From Streptomyces sp. (GTDB taxonomy: Bacteria > Actinomycetota > Actinomycetes > Streptomycetales > Streptomycetaceae), in contig NZ_JAPSKQ010000049.1 in NCBI RefSeq assembly GCF_031181555.1, forward strand, positions 1-38,617: a stretch of 38,617 nt of DNA. Direction: 5' to 3'. Made by a program: the position numbers and the translations under genes. The notes below the pieces were generated by a model that was not told the DNA's origin, searched no databases, and worked only from the letters and a program-made list of their open reading frames with translations. Below, piece after piece: positions 1 to 11,378 of the stretch. Within the stretch, counting starts at the first letter, position 1, and each line of letters opens with the position of its first letter.

Positions 1-99
1 GAGATCGCCGCCACCGTGCGTTTCCTCGCGTCCCCGGCCGCGGCATGGGCCTCGGGAACCATCGTCGACCTCAACGGCGCATCCCACCTGCGCACCTGA
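1..99 (+). CDS. Short-chain dehydrogenase/reductase, C-terminal end only
   Basis: The window opens inside this frame; only the last 32 codons and the TGA are present. The visible tail (RFLASPAAAWASGTIVDLNG) has the usual end of a classical SDR: a helix 'FLASP', then 'SGTIVDLNGA', which corresponds to the family's 'G..l.vDGG' C-terminal strand. The catalytic Tyr-Lys pair and the Rossmann N-terminus lie outside, so neither substrate nor cofactor can be inferred. A replacement of the usual GG by NG is visible. Another NAD(P)-binding fold protein is possible but less likely. Confidence 0.7.
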   Translation, partial: EIAATVRFLASPAAAWASGTIVDLNGASHLRT

Positions 100-190
100 C
101 CCGAGGGTCCGGCCCCGGTGCGGTGGAAGTCGCACGCCGGGTCCGGCCAGAGGCACGGAGATCGGAAAATCCAGCACCTGTCCAGCACGG

Positions 191-229
191 TAAAAATCAA
201 GGGGCCTGCCTCCGAGGAGTCAGACCCCT
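191..229 (-). terminator. Rho-independent terminator downstream of ychF
   Basis: Read on the minus strand, AGGGGTCTG (229-221) pairs with CAGGCCCCT (208-200) through nine pairs including one G-U, with a small inner stem. It is followed by a T-rich run TGATTTTTA (199-191). It lies about 50 nt past the ychF stop. A second small inverted repeat, GACCTG/CAGGTC at 232-252, sits between stop and terminator. Confidence 0.75.
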
Positions 230-276
230 ATGACCTGTACGTATGCCAGGTCAGCGAAGCGGCGGCAGGTCACCCG

Positions 277-1365
<1,089 letters not shown>

Positions 1366-1477
1366 GTTGCGACTTCCCGTACGTGAGGAGGGGGTGACGA
1401 GGACCCGCCGACTGGGCTGCGTGGGCCGATCCACCAGTCTACGGCGTGCCCGCCCGCGACCCGGCGACGTATCGAAC

Positions 1478-1489
1478 GTCTGGCCAGAC
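1478..1489. promoter_or_regulatory. 12-bp perfect palindrome between ychF and the DUF6542 gene
   Basis: GTCTGGCCAGAC is a perfect palindrome in the 183-bp divergent intergenic region, about 50 bp before the -10 box of the rightward gene. It could be a regulator site, but no cognate regulator is evident and a 12-mer palindrome can occur by chance in GC-rich DNA. Confidence 0.25.
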
Positions 1490-1536
1490 CTCGGTCCACG
1501 GCGTGTCTGAGCGGCCATTCGGCACATAAAACGACC

Positions 1537-1542
1537 TAAGTT
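1537..1542 (+). promoter_or_regulatory. -10 box, leaderless promoter of the DUF6542-type gene
   Basis: TAAGTT ends 6 nt before the ATG at 1549 (spacer GGTCCA), so transcription would begin at or next to the start codon. No Shine-Dalgarno sequence is present. No good -35 hexamer is seen at 16-18 bp. Confidence 0.55.
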
Positions 1543-1548
1543 GGTCCA

Positions 1549-2178
1549 ATGGAGCACCCCAGGACGCGACCCACGCAGTACGGACCGCGACACGACACGC
1601 CGCCCAGGCCGTCCAAGCCGTCCAGGTCGCCCAGGCCGTCCGGGTCCCCGCTGCCTCCGCAGGCGGGGCGGGCGGCGGGCGGCGGTGTCGCGCGGTCCGC
1701 CAGGCCGGCCCGGCCCGCCCGTGCGCCGCAGCGCCGGCCGGTGCCCGCGCGGCGCCCCGCTCCCGCGCCGGCCGCCCGGCGGCTGCCCAACCCGCGGCTC
1801 ACCGGACTGGGCGGGGGCCTGTTCTGCGGGCTGGTGATGCTCGTGCTCGGACTCCTGGTCGCCGTGGCGTTCGGGGCGTCCCAGACGGTGTACGGCGTGC
1901 TGTTCCTGCCGGTGTGCGTGCTGACCGCGGTCTGGGTCCGCGAAGGGGACCTGCTCACCGCGCCCGTCATCGTGCCGATCGCCTTCGCCGTGGGGCTGGT
2001 CCCGGTGGCCGACGACGGCGACGACGGGACCGGCGGCCGTCTGATGGGACTGGTGACGGGCCTCGCGACGCAGGCCGGCTGGCTGTACGGGGGGACGCTC
2101 GTCGCCGGGCTGATCGTGCTCGGCCGCAGGGCCCGCACGGTCCACCGGAGGACCGCGAGGGGCCGGCCGCAGGGGTGA
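1549..2178 (+). CDS. DUF6542-type membrane protein with Pro/Arg-rich N-terminus
   Basis: 209 residues. Residues 1-85 are a low-complexity Pro/Arg/Ala/Ser segment with short repeats ([14 protein letters not shown]). Three or four hydrophobic spans follow: around 90-112 (GGLFCGLVMLVLGLLVAVAFG), 115-130, 140-157 and near 180-200. The C-terminus is basic and cytosolic-looking. The domain beginning 'NPRLTGLGGGLFCGL' matches my recollection of the actinobacterial DUF6542 domain; its function is unknown. The start has no ribosome-binding site but lies 6 nt after a -10 box, which favours a leaderless message. It is divergent from ychF and convergent with ppgK. Function should not be inferred beyond an integral membrane protein. 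Confidence 0.82.
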   Translation: MEHPRTRPTQYGPRHDTPPRPSKPSRSPRPSGSPLPPQAGRAAGGGVARSARPARPARAPQRRPVPARRPAPAPAARRLPNPRLTGLGGGLFCGLVMLVLGLLVAVAFGASQTVYGVLFLPVCVLTAVWVREGDLLTAPVIVPIAFAVGLVPVADDGDDGTGGRLMGLVTGLATQAGWLYGGTLVAGLIVLGRRARTVHRRTARGRPQG

Positions 2179-2230
2179 GGCGCCAGGCGGCTGCGGACAG
2201 GCCCTCCCCGCCCCCGTACGCCCCGTACGC

Positions 2231-2977
<747 letters not shown>

Positions 2978-2983
2978 GGCCCC

Positions 2984-2989
2984 ACGTTA
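2984..2989 (-). promoter_or_regulatory. -10 box, leaderless promoter of ppgK
   Basis: On the minus strand TAACGT is followed by GGGGCC and then the ATG of ppgK. The 6-nt gap puts the transcription start at the start codon. No Shine-Dalgarno sequence is seen. Confidence 0.55.
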
Positions 2990-3071
2990 CGACGGACGGG
3001 AGACCGTCACGGAGTCGACCACGGGTCCGGCCACGCATCGACCACCGTGGCCGCGACCGCCACCGTCGTGG

Positions 3072-4082
3072 TCACTCCCCGGAATCCGCACCGGATCCGC
3101 CGCGCTCGGCCACCAGGGCCGCCGCCTCCTCGCGCAGGTCGCGGCGCAGCTCCTTCGGGAGCGAGAAGGTGATGGACTCCTCGGCGGCCTTGACGATCTC
3201 GACGTCCTCGAAACCGCGCTGCGACAGCCACTCCAGCACCTGCTCCACCAGCACCTCCGGCACCGAGGCGCCCGAGGTGACGCCGACCGTGGTCACGCCC
3301 TCCAGCCAGGCCTCGTCGATCTCGTCGGCGAAGTCCACCAGGTACGCCGCGCGGGCGCCCGCGAGCTTGGCGACCTCCACCAGACGCTTGGAGTTGGAGG
3401 AGTTGCGCGAGCCGACCACGATCACCAGGTCCGCCTCGGCGCCCATCTGCTTGACCGCGAGCTGGCGGTTCTGCGTGGCGTAGCAGATGTCGTCGCTGGG
3501 CGGGGAGATCAGCTGGGGGAACTTCTCCTTGAGGGCGTCGACGGTCTCCATGGTCTCGTCGACGGAGAGGGTGGTCTGGGAGAGCCAGACGACCTTGGAC
3601 GGGTCGCGGACCTCCACCTTGGCGACGTCCTCGGGGCCGTCGACGAGCTGGATGTGGTCGGGAGCCTCGCCGGAGGTGCCGATGACCTCCTCGTGGCCCT
3701 CGTGCCCGATCAGGAGGATGTCGTAGTCCTCGTTCGCGAAGCGGACCGCTTCCTTGTGGACCTTGGTGACCAGCGGGCAGGTCGCGTCGATGGTGGCGAG
3801 GCGGCCCTGCCGGGCCTCCTCGTGGACGACGGGCGCCACGCCGTGCGCGGAGAACATGACGATGTTGCCCGGGGGCACCTCCTCCGTCCGCTCGACGAAG
3901 ACGGCGCCCTTCTTCTCCAGGGTCTGCACGACGTACTTGTTGTGCACGATCTCGTGCCGGACGTAGACGGGGGCCCCGTACTGCTCCAGGGCCTTCTCGA
4001 CGGCGATCACGGCGCGGTCCACACCCGCGCAGTAGCCCCGGGGGGCGGCGAGCAGGACACGGCGGCCAGGCGAAGCGGTCAT
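3072..4082 (-). CDS. ispH: 4-hydroxy-3-methylbut-2-enyl diphosphate reductase
   Basis: 336 residues. IspH is the last enzyme of the MEP pathway; it reduces HMBPP to IPP and DMAPP with a [4Fe-4S] cluster in the cytosol. The three cluster cysteines are visible: C18 in '[10 protein letters not shown]', one in 'DATCPLV' and one in '[11 protein letters not shown]'. Substrate-binding histidines occur in '[11 protein letters not shown]' and 'SAHGVAP', and the family Ser/Asn motif appears as '[10 protein letters not shown]'. Two in-frame ATGs exist. The upstream one (4091) overlaps the -10 hexamer TACGAT, whereas the ATG at 4082 lies 7 nt after it, so 4082 is chosen (N-terminus [20 protein letters not shown]). 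The acidic C-terminal tail is variable in the family. It is divergent from xseA across 75 bp. Confidence 0.96.
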   Translation of the reverse strand: MTASPGRRVLLAAPRGYCAGVDRAVIAVEKALEQYGAPVYVRHEIVHNKYVVQTLEKKGAVFVERTEEVPPGNIVMFSAHGVAPVVHEEARQGRLATIDATCPLVTKVHKEAVRFANEDYDILLIGHEGHEEVIGTSGEAPDHIQLVDGPEDVAKVEVRDPSKVVWLSQTTLSVDETMETVDALKEKFPQLISPPSDDICYATQNRQLAVKQMGAEADLVIVVGSRNSSNSKRLVEVAKLAGARAAYLVDFADEIDEAWLEGVTTVGVTSGASVPEVLVEQVLEWLSQRGFEDVEIVKAAEESITFSLPKELRRDLREEAAALVAERGGSGADSGE

Positions 4083-4089
4083 GCGTCCC

Positions 4090-4095
4090 ATCGTA
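4090..4095 (-). promoter_or_regulatory. -10 box of ispH, overlapping an upstream in-frame ATG
   Basis: Minus-strand TACGAT is followed by GGGACGC and ATG. The ATG at 4091 lies partly inside this box and could not be on the transcript, which decides in favour of the start at 4082. Confidence 0.5.
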
Positions 4096-4145
4096 AGGGC
4101 CGCGCCCGGGGGGTTCGATCACGGTGCGTTGTCGGTGGGGCGCAC

Positions 4146-4151
4146 TACCCT
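4146..4151 (+). promoter_or_regulatory. -10 box, leaderless promoter of xseA
   Basis: TACCCT is followed by 6 nt (CGCGGC) and the xseA ATG. Together with the ispH box on the other strand it makes a compact 75-bp divergent promoter region in which both genes seem leaderless. Confidence 0.5.
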
Positions 4152-4157
4152 CGCGGC

Positions 4158-5366
4158 ATGGCTGTCAACACGTCTGCGGAAGCGCCCCTGCCGGTCGGTG
4201 AGGTGTCGCGGCTCATCGGGGGGTGGATCGACCGGCTCGGCGCGGTGTGGGTCGAGGGGCAGATCACCCAGCTGTCGCGGCGGCCGGGCGCCGGGGTGGT
4301 GTTCCTGACGCTGCGGGACCCGTCGTACGACATCTCCGTGGGCGTGACCTGCTACCGGCAGGTGTTCGACGCCGTGGCCGACGTCGTGAGCGAGGGCGCG
4401 CGGGTGGTGGTGCACTGCAAGCCCGAGTGGTACGCCCCGCGCGGGCAGCTGTCGCTGCGGGCCGCCGAGATCAGGCCGGTGGGGGTCGGGGAGCTGCTCG
4501 CGCGGCTCGAGCAGCTGAAGAAGTCCCTCGCGCGGGAGGGGCTGTTCGCGCCGGAGCGGAAGAAGCCGCTGCCGTTCCTGCCCCAGCTGATCGGGCTGGT
4601 GTGCGGGCGCGCCTCGGCCGCCGAGCGGGACGTGCTGGAGAACGCCCGGCACCGCTGGCCCGCCGTCCGTTTCGAGGTGCGCAATGTCGCCGTGCAGGGG
4701 GTGCACGCGGTGCCGCAGGTCGTCCAGGCCGTGAAGGAGCTGGACGCGCTCGACGACGTGGACGTGATCATCGTGGCGCGCGGCGGCGGCAGCGTGGAGG
4801 ACCTGCTGCCGTTCTCCGACGAGCAGCTGGTGCGGGCCGTCGCGTCCTGCCGTACGCCGGTGGTCTCCGCGATCGGGCACGAGCCGGACAACCCGCTGCT
4901 GGACCACGTGGCCGATCTGCGCGCCTCCACGCCGACCGACGCCGCCAAGAAGGTCGTGCCGGACGTGGGCGAGGAGTACGAGCGGGTGCGGATGCTGCGC
5001 GACCGCGCGCGGCGCTGCGTCCAGGCGCTGCTGGACCGGGAGGAGCGCGGGCTGGCCCATGCGCTGGCCCGGCCCTCGCTGCAGGACCCGCACCGGATGG
5101 TCGACGCCCGGGCCGAGGAGGTCACGGCGCTGCTCGAACGGGGGCGGCGCTCCCTGCGGCACCAGCTGGACCGGGCCGACTCCGAGCTGTCGCACACGCA
5201 CGCGCGCGTGGTGGCGCTGTCCCCCGCCGCGACCCTGAAGCGCGGGTACGCCGTGCTCCAGCGGGCCGACGGGCACGCGGTGCGCGCTCCGGGCGAGGTG
5301 GAGGCCGGCGAGGCGTTGCGGGCGCGGGTGTCCGAGGGCGAGTTCACAGTTCGAGTCGATACGTGA
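4158..5366 (+). CDS. xseA: Exodeoxyribonuclease VII large subunit
   Basis: 402 residues. This is the catalytic subunit of exonuclease VII, which degrades single-stranded DNA from both ends in complex with XseB. An N-terminal OB-fold (about residues 10-105, '[19 protein letters not shown]', 'VFLTLRDPS') binds ssDNA. The catalytic domain carries the conserved '[20 protein letters not shown]' and '[20 protein letters not shown]' followed by '[13 protein letters not shown]'. A long charged coiled-coil segment, where XseB binds, precedes the C-terminal '[15 protein letters not shown]'. It is shorter than the E. coli protein, as is usual in actinobacteria. The ATG is preceded only by a -10 box, so the message looks leaderless. 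The frame stays open upstream antisense to ispH and ppgK, but that extension has no coding character. xseB follows immediately. Confidence 0.95.
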   Translation: MAVNTSAEAPLPVGEVSRLIGGWIDRLGAVWVEGQITQLSRRPGAGVVFLTLRDPSYDISVGVTCYRQVFDAVADVVSEGARVVVHCKPEWYAPRGQLSLRAAEIRPVGVGELLARLEQLKKSLAREGLFAPERKKPLPFLPQLIGLVCGRASAAERDVLENARHRWPAVRFEVRNVAVQGVHAVPQVVQAVKELDALDDVDVIIVARGGGSVEDLLPFSDEQLVRAVASCRTPVVSAIGHEPDNPLLDHVADLRASTPTDAAKKVVPDVGEEYERVRMLRDRARRCVQALLDREERGLAHALARPSLQDPHRMVDARAEEVTALLERGRRSLRHQLDRADSELSHTHARVVALSPAATLKRGYAVLQRADGHAVRAPGEVEAGEALRARVSEGEFTVRVDT

Positions 5367-5383
5367 AGGTGAAGGGTGAGCGC

Positions 5384-5647
5384 ATGACCGGCAAGACGAA
5401 GCAGAAGGCAGCGTCCGAGGAGCTCGGGTACGAGCAGGCGCGGGACGAGCTGATCGAGGTCGTCCGGCGGCTGGAGGCGGGCGGTACGACGCTGGAGGAG
5501 TCCCTCGCGCTCTGGGAGCGGGGCGAGGAGCTGGCCAAAGTGTGCCGGCGCTGGCTGGACGGGGCGCGGGCGCGGCTGGACGCGGCGCTGGCGGAGGAGG
5601 CCGGGGCGGAGGGTGCCGGGGCGGAGGGTGCCGGGGAGGACGGGTAG
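5384..5647 (+). CDS. xseB: Exodeoxyribonuclease VII small subunit
   Basis: 87 residues. XseB coats the coiled-coil of XseA to form active exonuclease VII. The family core is clear: '[20 protein letters not shown]', then [32 protein letters not shown] in the same helix pair. The tail is a short acidic Ala/Gly/Glu repeat encoded by a tandem GGGGCGGAGGGTGCC unit and is dispensable-looking. The ATG at 5384 follows an AAGGGTGAG ribosome-binding site, 17 nt after the xseA stop. An alternative GTG at 5363 would overlap the xseA stop as GTGA and add seven residues. Either way it is co-transcribed with xseA. Confidence 0.93.
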   Translation: MTGKTKQKAASEELGYEQARDELIEVVRRLEAGGTTLEESLALWERGEELAKVCRRWLDGARARLDAALAEEAGAEGAGAEGAGEDG

Positions 5648-5683
5648 ACCCCTGTGAAGTGGATCACCACACCCCAGATTTAG

Positions 5684-5712
5684 TTGAGCATTGAACTTCA
5701 TGCGCGTACGGT
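5684..5712 (+). promoter_or_regulatory. Sigma-70/HrdB-type promoter of the nitroreductase gene
   Basis: TTGAGC (5684-5689), a 17-bp spacer and TACGGT (5707-5712) fit the principal sigma factor consensus well. The -35 overlaps a direct repeat TTGAGCA/TTGAACT in a locally AT-rich stretch. The predicted start would be about 65 nt before the ATG. Confidence 0.6.
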
Positions 5713-5784
5713 CGTTCCGTCAGCCGATCCGTGGCCCCCTCCACGGGACGCTCGGACCCGACGTACACGCAAGAAGGTTCACGC

Positions 5785-6375
5785 ATGACTCTCGTACTTG
5801 ACCCGGCCGCCCAGGACCTGCTGTTCCGCGAGGCGCGCACCGCGAACACGTTCACCGACGAGCCGGTGACCGACGAGCAGGTCCAGGCGATCTACGACCT
5901 CGTCAAGTACGGCCCGACCGCCTTCAACCAGTCCCCGCTGCGCGTCACGCTGGTCCGCTCCCCCGAGGCCCGCGAGCGTCTGGTCGCGCACCTGGCCGAG
6001 GGCAACCGGGCCAAGACGGCCGCCGCCCCGCTGGTCGCGATCCTCTCCGCCGACAACGAGTTCCACGAGGAGCTGCCGCAGCTCTTCCCGCACTTCCCGC
6101 AGGCCAAGGACGCCTTCTTCGGCGAGCGTCCGGTGCGCGAGAACTCCGCCCTGCTGAACGCCGCCCTCCAGGCCGCCTACTTCATCGTCGGCGTGCGCGC
6201 CGCCGGTCTGGCCGCCGGCCCGATGACCGGCTGCGACTTCGAGGGCATCCGCAAGGAGTTCCTGGACGACGACCACACCCCGCTGATGGTCGTCAACATC
6301 GGCCGCCCCGGCCCGGACGCCTGGTTCCCGCGCAGCCCGCGCCTGGCGTACGAGCAGGTCGTCACGACCGTCTGA
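5785..6375 (+). CDS. Malonic semialdehyde reductase, RutE-type nitroreductase
   Basis: 196 residues in the NADH/flavin nitroreductase fold. The sequence is close to the RutE/HadB group, which reduces malonic semialdehyde to 3-hydroxypropionate at the end of the Rut pyrimidine-degradation route and usually binds FMN. Family segments seen are '[20 protein letters not shown]', '[18 protein letters not shown]', '[20 protein letters not shown]', and the '[17 protein letters not shown]' loop. The ATG at 5785 has AAGAAGG 7-8 nt upstream; an in-frame upstream ATG at 5731 lacks such a site and precedes non-conserved sequence. No other rut gene is nearby, so the physiological substrate here is unproven: general detoxification of quinones or aldehydes is an alternative. 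Confidence 0.85.
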   Translation: MTLVLDPAAQDLLFREARTANTFTDEPVTDEQVQAIYDLVKYGPTAFNQSPLRVTLVRSPEARERLVAHLAEGNRAKTAAAPLVAILSADNEFHEELPQLFPHFPQAKDAFFGERPVRENSALLNAALQAAYFIVGVRAAGLAAGPMTGCDFEGIRKEFLDDDHTPLMVVNIGRPGPDAWFPRSPRLAYEQVVTTV

Positions 6376-6411
6376 CCGAGCGGGCGCCGCGACCGGCGCG
6401 CACGCGACGCA

Positions 6412-6463
6412 CACGCGACGGGGCCCCGGTGGATCGGCCGATCCACCGGGGCCCCGTCGCGTG
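6412..6463. terminator. Bidirectional terminator, perfect 52-bp inverted repeat
   Basis: Two 26-bp arms (6412-6437 and 6438-6463) are exactly complementary with no spacer, starting CACGCGACGGGGCCCC. It sits between the convergent nitroreductase and DUF4245 genes and can stop transcription from both sides. No U-run follows, which is normal for Streptomyces hairpins. Confidence 0.9.
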
Positions 6464-6473
6464 CCGGGCGTGG

Positions 6474-6998
6474 TCACCCGGTCCGCAGCGCCTCGGCCAT
6501 CTTCGTCAGCTGCCCGAACGACGCCGTGCCCGTCACCACCGTGGTCGAGCCCTCGGTGCCCTCGAGCACCAGGGCGTCGTAGTGACCGCCCTCGTACCGG
6601 GTCCAGGTCTTGCCGCCGATCTGCTGGGTGACCTCGGTCTCCTCCGCGCCCTGCGTCGCGTCCTCGATGAAGAGCTGCCGCTTCTGGGTGGACTGCTCGA
6701 CCGCCGCGTACTCCCCGTCGGGGGTCTGGTAGCCGAGGTGCCAGGCGTCGCCCTCGTCGCCGCGGAAGCGGACGGAGGTGGGCTTCCACGCCTCGGGCAG
6801 GCCCTCGGGGGCGGCCACCGGGTAGGAGGCGGCCCGGCGGGCGGTGAGCAGGTCGACCCGGTAGTCCACCCGCTTGAGGTCGGGCGGACTGTCGTCGTGC
6901 GGGATGAACAGCCAGACGACACCCGCCACGAGTCCGATGAGGCCCAGGGACAGGACCATGTCCCGGGCCGTTTTCTGCATGCTGTTCGTTCCTGCCAC
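6474..6998 (-). CDS. DUF4245-type membrane-anchored protein
   Basis: 174 residues (168 if translation begins at the ATG at 6980). One hydrophobic segment near residues 14-31 ([20 protein letters not shown]) acts as an uncleaved anchor. The extracytoplasmic part has the DUF4245 pattern: '[21 protein letters not shown]', '[12 protein letters not shown]', '[18 protein letters not shown]', '[14 protein letters not shown]'. Function is unknown; the family is common in actinobacteria near glpX. The GTG at 6998 has only a G-run directly abutting it, whereas the ATG at 6980 has an AGGA 9-12 nt upstream, so the start is uncertain. It is divergent from glpX across 126 bp, so the two may share regulatory DNA. 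Confidence 0.82.
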   Translation of the reverse strand: MAGTNSMQKTARDMVLSLGLIGLVAGVVWLFIPHDDSPPDLKRVDYRVDLLTARRAASYPVAAPEGLPEAWKPTSVRFRGDEGDAWHLGYQTPDGEYAAVEQSTQKRQLFIEDATQGAEETEVTQQIGGKTWTRYEGGHYDALVLEGTEGSTTVVTGTASFGQLTKMAEALRTG

Positions 6999-7124
6999 GC
7001 CCCCTATCGTCGCAGGTACCCGGAGCGCTCATCCGTGGGGGCCCCTGCTCATTCTGTCTGTCTGGCGATAGAGTCGTGGCTCACACCCTCATCCGGCCGT
7101 CGTCGTACAGAAAGGTGCGCTCCG

Positions 7125-8159
7125 ATGACCGAACACCATCACTTGCCGTCCGAACTCGATGTGCCCTCCGAGGCCCCCGACCGCAACCTCGCCCTGGAGC
7201 TCGTACGGGTCACCGAGGCCGCGGCGATGGCAGCCGGCCGCTGGGTCGGGCGCGGGGACAAGAACGGCGCCGACGGGGCCGCGGTGCGTGCCATGCGGAC
7301 CCTCGTCTCCACCGTCTCGATGAACGGCGTCGTCGTCATCGGCGAGGGCGAGAAGGACGAGGCCCCGATGCTCTTCAACGGGGAGCGCGTGGGCGACGGG
7401 ACCGGGCCGGAGTGCGACATCGCCGTCGACCCGATCGACGGCACCACGCTGACCGCCAAGGGCATGACGAACGCGATCGCGGTGCTGGCCGCCGCCGAGC
7501 GCGGCTCGATGTTCGACCCCTCGGCCGTGTTCTACATGGACAAGCTGGTCACCGGGCCGGAGGCCGCCGACTTCGTCGACATCAACGCGCCGGTGAACGT
7601 GAACATCCGCCGGGTCGCCAAGGCCAAGCGGGTCACCCCCGAGGACGTCACCGTGGTGATCCTGGACCGGCCGCGGCACGAGGGCATCATCAAGGAGATC
7701 CGGGAGACCGGCGCGCGCATCAAGCTGATCTCCGACGGCGACGTGGCCGGCTCGATCCTCGCCCTGCGCGAGGGCACCGGCATCGACCTGCTGCTCGGCG
7801 TCGGCGGCACCCCCGAGGGCATCATCTCGGCCTGCGCCGTGAAGTGCCTGGGCGGCACCATCCAGGGCAAGCTGTGGCCCAAGGACGACGAGGAGCGGCA
7901 GCGGGCCGTCGACGCCGGGCACGACCTGGACCGGGTGCTGACCACGGACGACCTGGTCTCCGGCGAGAACGTCTTCTTCGTGGCGACCGGCATCACCGAC
8001 GGCGAGCTGCTGCGCGGGGTGCGCTACCGCTCCGAGACCGCCACGACCGACTCGATCGTGATGCGCTCCAAGTCGGGCACGGTCCGCCGGATCGACTCCG
8101 AGCACCGGCTGAGCAAGCTGCGTGCCTACAGCGCGATCGACTTCGACCGGGCCAAGTGA
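7125..8159 (+). CDS. glpX: Fructose-1,6-bisphosphatase class II
   Basis: 344 residues, the usual length for GlpX. It hydrolyses fructose-1,6-bisphosphate to fructose-6-phosphate, the committed gluconeogenic step in actinobacteria, in the cytosol with Mg2+ or Mn2+. The metal/phosphate motif is D102-P-I-D-G-T-T. Upstream are '[12 protein letters not shown]' and '[14 protein letters not shown]', whose acidic residues also bind metal. '[10 protein letters not shown]' and '[20 protein letters not shown]' follow. A GAAAGG ribosome-binding site lies about 9 nt before the ATG. It is convergent with wblI through a strong hairpin. Confidence 0.96.
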   Translation: MTEHHHLPSELDVPSEAPDRNLALELVRVTEAAAMAAGRWVGRGDKNGADGAAVRAMRTLVSTVSMNGVVVIGEGEKDEAPMLFNGERVGDGTGPECDIAVDPIDGTTLTAKGMTNAIAVLAAAERGSMFDPSAVFYMDKLVTGPEAADFVDINAPVNVNIRRVAKAKRVTPEDVTVVILDRPRHEGIIKEIRETGARIKLISDGDVAGSILALREGTGIDLLLGVGGTPEGIISACAVKCLGGTIQGKLWPKDDEERQRAVDAGHDLDRVLTTDDLVSGENVFFVATGITDGELLRGVRYRSETATTDSIVMRSKSGTVRRIDSEHRLSKLRAYSAIDFDRAK

Positions 8160-8207
8160 CCCCGTCGGCCGCGCGGTGGCCCCGGGGCGGGACGACCCCC
8201 CGGTGAC

Positions 8208-8243
8208 AGCAGGGCGCCCCCTGTGCGGAGGGGGCGCCCTGCT
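8208..8243. terminator. Bidirectional terminator between glpX and wblI
   Basis: AGCAGGGCGCCCCCT (8208-8222) pairs perfectly with AGGGGGCGCCCTGCT (8229-8243) around a 6-nt loop. It lies 48 bp past glpX and 10 bp past the convergent wblI stop. Confidence 0.9.
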
Positions 8244-8253
8244 CGTGTCGGTG

Positions 8254-8631
8254 TCAGCCCGCCGCGGCTATGCGTCCCGCCGTGCGCGCCGTCTTCTTCA
8301 GCTCCATCTCGCGGCGCCGGCGCCGGGCCAGCACCACGCGGCGCTCGGCGGCGGTCAGGCCGCCCCAGACGCCGTAGGGCTCGGGCTGGAGCAGGGCGTG
8401 CTCACGGCATTCCACCATCACCGGACAGCGTGCGCAGACCCGCTTGGCGGCCTCCTCGCGGGAGAGCCGGGCGGCGGTGGGTTCCTTCGAGGGGGCGAAG
8501 AACAGCCCGGCCTCGTCGCGCCGGCACACCGCCTCGGTGTGCCAGGGGGCGTCCTGGTCCCTGTCCCGCGCTGCCACTCGCTGGGCCGGAACGGCAGCTA
8601 CCTGCAGGGACGAATGCGGCGGTTGCAGCAC
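8254..8631 (-). CDS. wblI: WhiB-family [4Fe-4S] transcriptional regulator, probable WblI
   Basis: 125 residues. Wbl proteins are small actinobacterial regulators that carry an NO- and O2-sensitive [4Fe-4S] cluster and usually act with the principal sigma factor. The four cluster cysteines are C36, C66, C69 and C75 (C-X29-C-X2-C-X5-C). The turn GVWGG is at residues 87-91, followed by 'LTAAERRVVLARRRRREM', the basic DNA-contact tail. The first 30 residues are variable. The GTG start at 8631 has AGGAG 6 nt upstream. The wblI name rests on its place beside glpX and the fumarases, which I recall for S. coelicolor; the family assignment is firm, the paralogue assignment less so. Confidence 0.92.
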   Translation of the reverse strand: MLQPPHSSLQVAAVPAQRVAARDRDQDAPWHTEAVCRRDEAGLFFAPSKEPTAARLSREEAAKRVCARCPVMVECREHALLQPEPYGVWGGLTAAERRVVLARRRRREMELKKTARTAGRIAAAG

Positions 8632-8804
8632 GGTCTACTCCTGACGACGGCTTCGCGAGCGAGACACGATGCAGCAAGGCTTACCCGTTGTACGCGTGCC
8701 TATGCACTGAGTCCCGAACCGCCGCACCCGGCACCGGATTTCGGTACCGGACCCACCCCGCCCCCCTGGACGAACCGGCTCCGCTTCCGGCCGGTTCACG
8801 GGCG

Positions 8805-9500
8805 TCAACGGTCCGAACGCCTGCGCAAACCCTTCTCGACCGAGCGCTGCACCTTGTCGAGGATGTCCGCCACGAGCTTGCCGCGCCTGGGCCGCGCCTC
8901 GATGCTGCCCAGCACCGCCCAGCCGTCGACGTAGACGACCGGGGCCTCCGGATCGGCCGAGTCGAGCGTGTCCACCTCGAAGCTGCCCAGCACCCCGCCG
9001 CCCATGCCGCGCAGCGACACGTTCTCCGGGACGCGGATCTCGACGCTGCCGAAGACCGAGAACGCCTTGATCATCACCTGCTGGTGGTCGAAGAGCGCCT
9101 CGCTGAGGTCGATCTCGACGCTGCCGAAGACCGCGTACGCGTGGATCCGGCGGCCCGCGCGCCAACGGCCCTTGCGGACGGCGCTGCTGAAGACCGCGAC
9201 CGCGTTGTCGTCGGGGTCCGCCGGGATCGCGCCGGCGGTGGGGCGGCTGGGCGCGGAGACATGGACCGCGCGCCGCTGGTGGGCGGCCGGGAGGTCCCGG
9301 ATGAACACCTCGAGCTCCCCGACCGTCTTGGCTGCCAGCACACCCCCGACGCGCTCGGCGTGCTCCTCGGCGGTCAGACGGCCCTCCGCGAGGGCCTCGC
9401 GCAAGAGGTCGGCGACGCGGTCGCGGTCGGCGTCCGAGGCGCGCAGTTCGGCGGGGCGCGGGGCCGTGTCCGGCCGCTGGGCGTGCTTCTGAAGGTCCAC
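8805..9500 (-). CDS. DUF1707 / LiaF-like cell-envelope protein
   Basis: 231 residues. The N-terminal part (about residues 15-70: 'ELRASDADRDRVADLLREAL', 'EGRLTAEEHAERVGGVLAAK', 'ELEVFIRDLP') is a DUF1707 domain, a short helical SHOCT-like module. The C-terminal half has repeated beta motifs 'AVFGSVEIDL', 'SVFGSVEIRVP', 'GVLGSFEVDTL' and 'AVLGSIEARP', typical of the LiaF-like cell-wall-active antibiotic response domain. No transmembrane helix separates them here, so a soluble protein is likely. Related proteins modulate envelope-stress signalling in other bacteria; the role here is inferred only. The GTG start has no ribosome-binding site but lies 6 nt after a -10 box. It is divergent from the class I fumarase gene. 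Confidence 0.85.
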   Translation of the reverse strand: MDLQKHAQRPDTAPRPAELRASDADRDRVADLLREALAEGRLTAEEHAERVGGVLAAKTVGELEVFIRDLPAAHQRRAVHVSAPSRPTAGAIPADPDDNAVAVFSSAVRKGRWRAGRRIHAYAVFGSVEIDLSEALFDHQQVMIKAFSVFGSVEIRVPENVSLRGMGGGVLGSFEVDTLDSADPEAPVVYVDGWAVLGSIEARPRRGKLVADILDKVQRSVEKGLRRRSDR

Positions 9501-9506
9501 GGCGCC

Positions 9507-9512
9507 AGCCTA
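9507..9512 (-). promoter_or_regulatory. -10 box, leaderless promoter of the DUF1707 gene
   Basis: Minus-strand TAGGCT is followed by GGCGCC and the GTG start. Just upstream (9518-9531) CGCGAT-AG-ATCGCG forms a 6-bp inverted repeat that could be an operator. Confidence 0.5.
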
Positions 9513-9602
9513 CCCAAACGCGATAGATCGCGACTACCCCCCGTCGGAGGCGACTGAGGACAACCTCACAGGCTCGCCGTCGGGAGCAGGTCCTACGCTG
9601 GT

Positions 9603-9630
9603 GACCGCCCGCCAACGGAGGCGGGCGGTC
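9603..9630 (+). other. Hairpin in the 5' leader of the class I fumarase gene
   Basis: GACCGCCCGCC (9603-9613) pairs perfectly with GGCGGGCGGTC (9620-9630) around a 6-nt loop. A -10-like TACGCT at 9594-9599 would start transcription just at the hairpin, and a GAGGA ribosome-binding site follows at 9642. The hairpin may therefore form the very 5' end of the message; alternatively it is an insulator or terminator between the divergent genes. Confidence 0.55.
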
Positions 9631-9655
9631 ATCTGTCGAGTGAGGAATGGGCGAG

Positions 9656-11323
<1,668 letters not shown>

Positions 11324-11343
11324 CCGGCTTCCCCCTTCGGCGA

Positions 11344-11378
11344 GCGGGCCGGTCCGGGTGTTCCCCGGGCCGGCCCGC
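11344..11378 (+). terminator. Terminator of the class I fumarase gene
   Basis: GCGGGCCGG (11344-11352) pairs with CCGGCCCGC (11370-11378), and the inner bases extend the stem to 15 pairs with one G-U and a 5-nt loop. It lies 20 bp after the stop. Confidence 0.8.
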
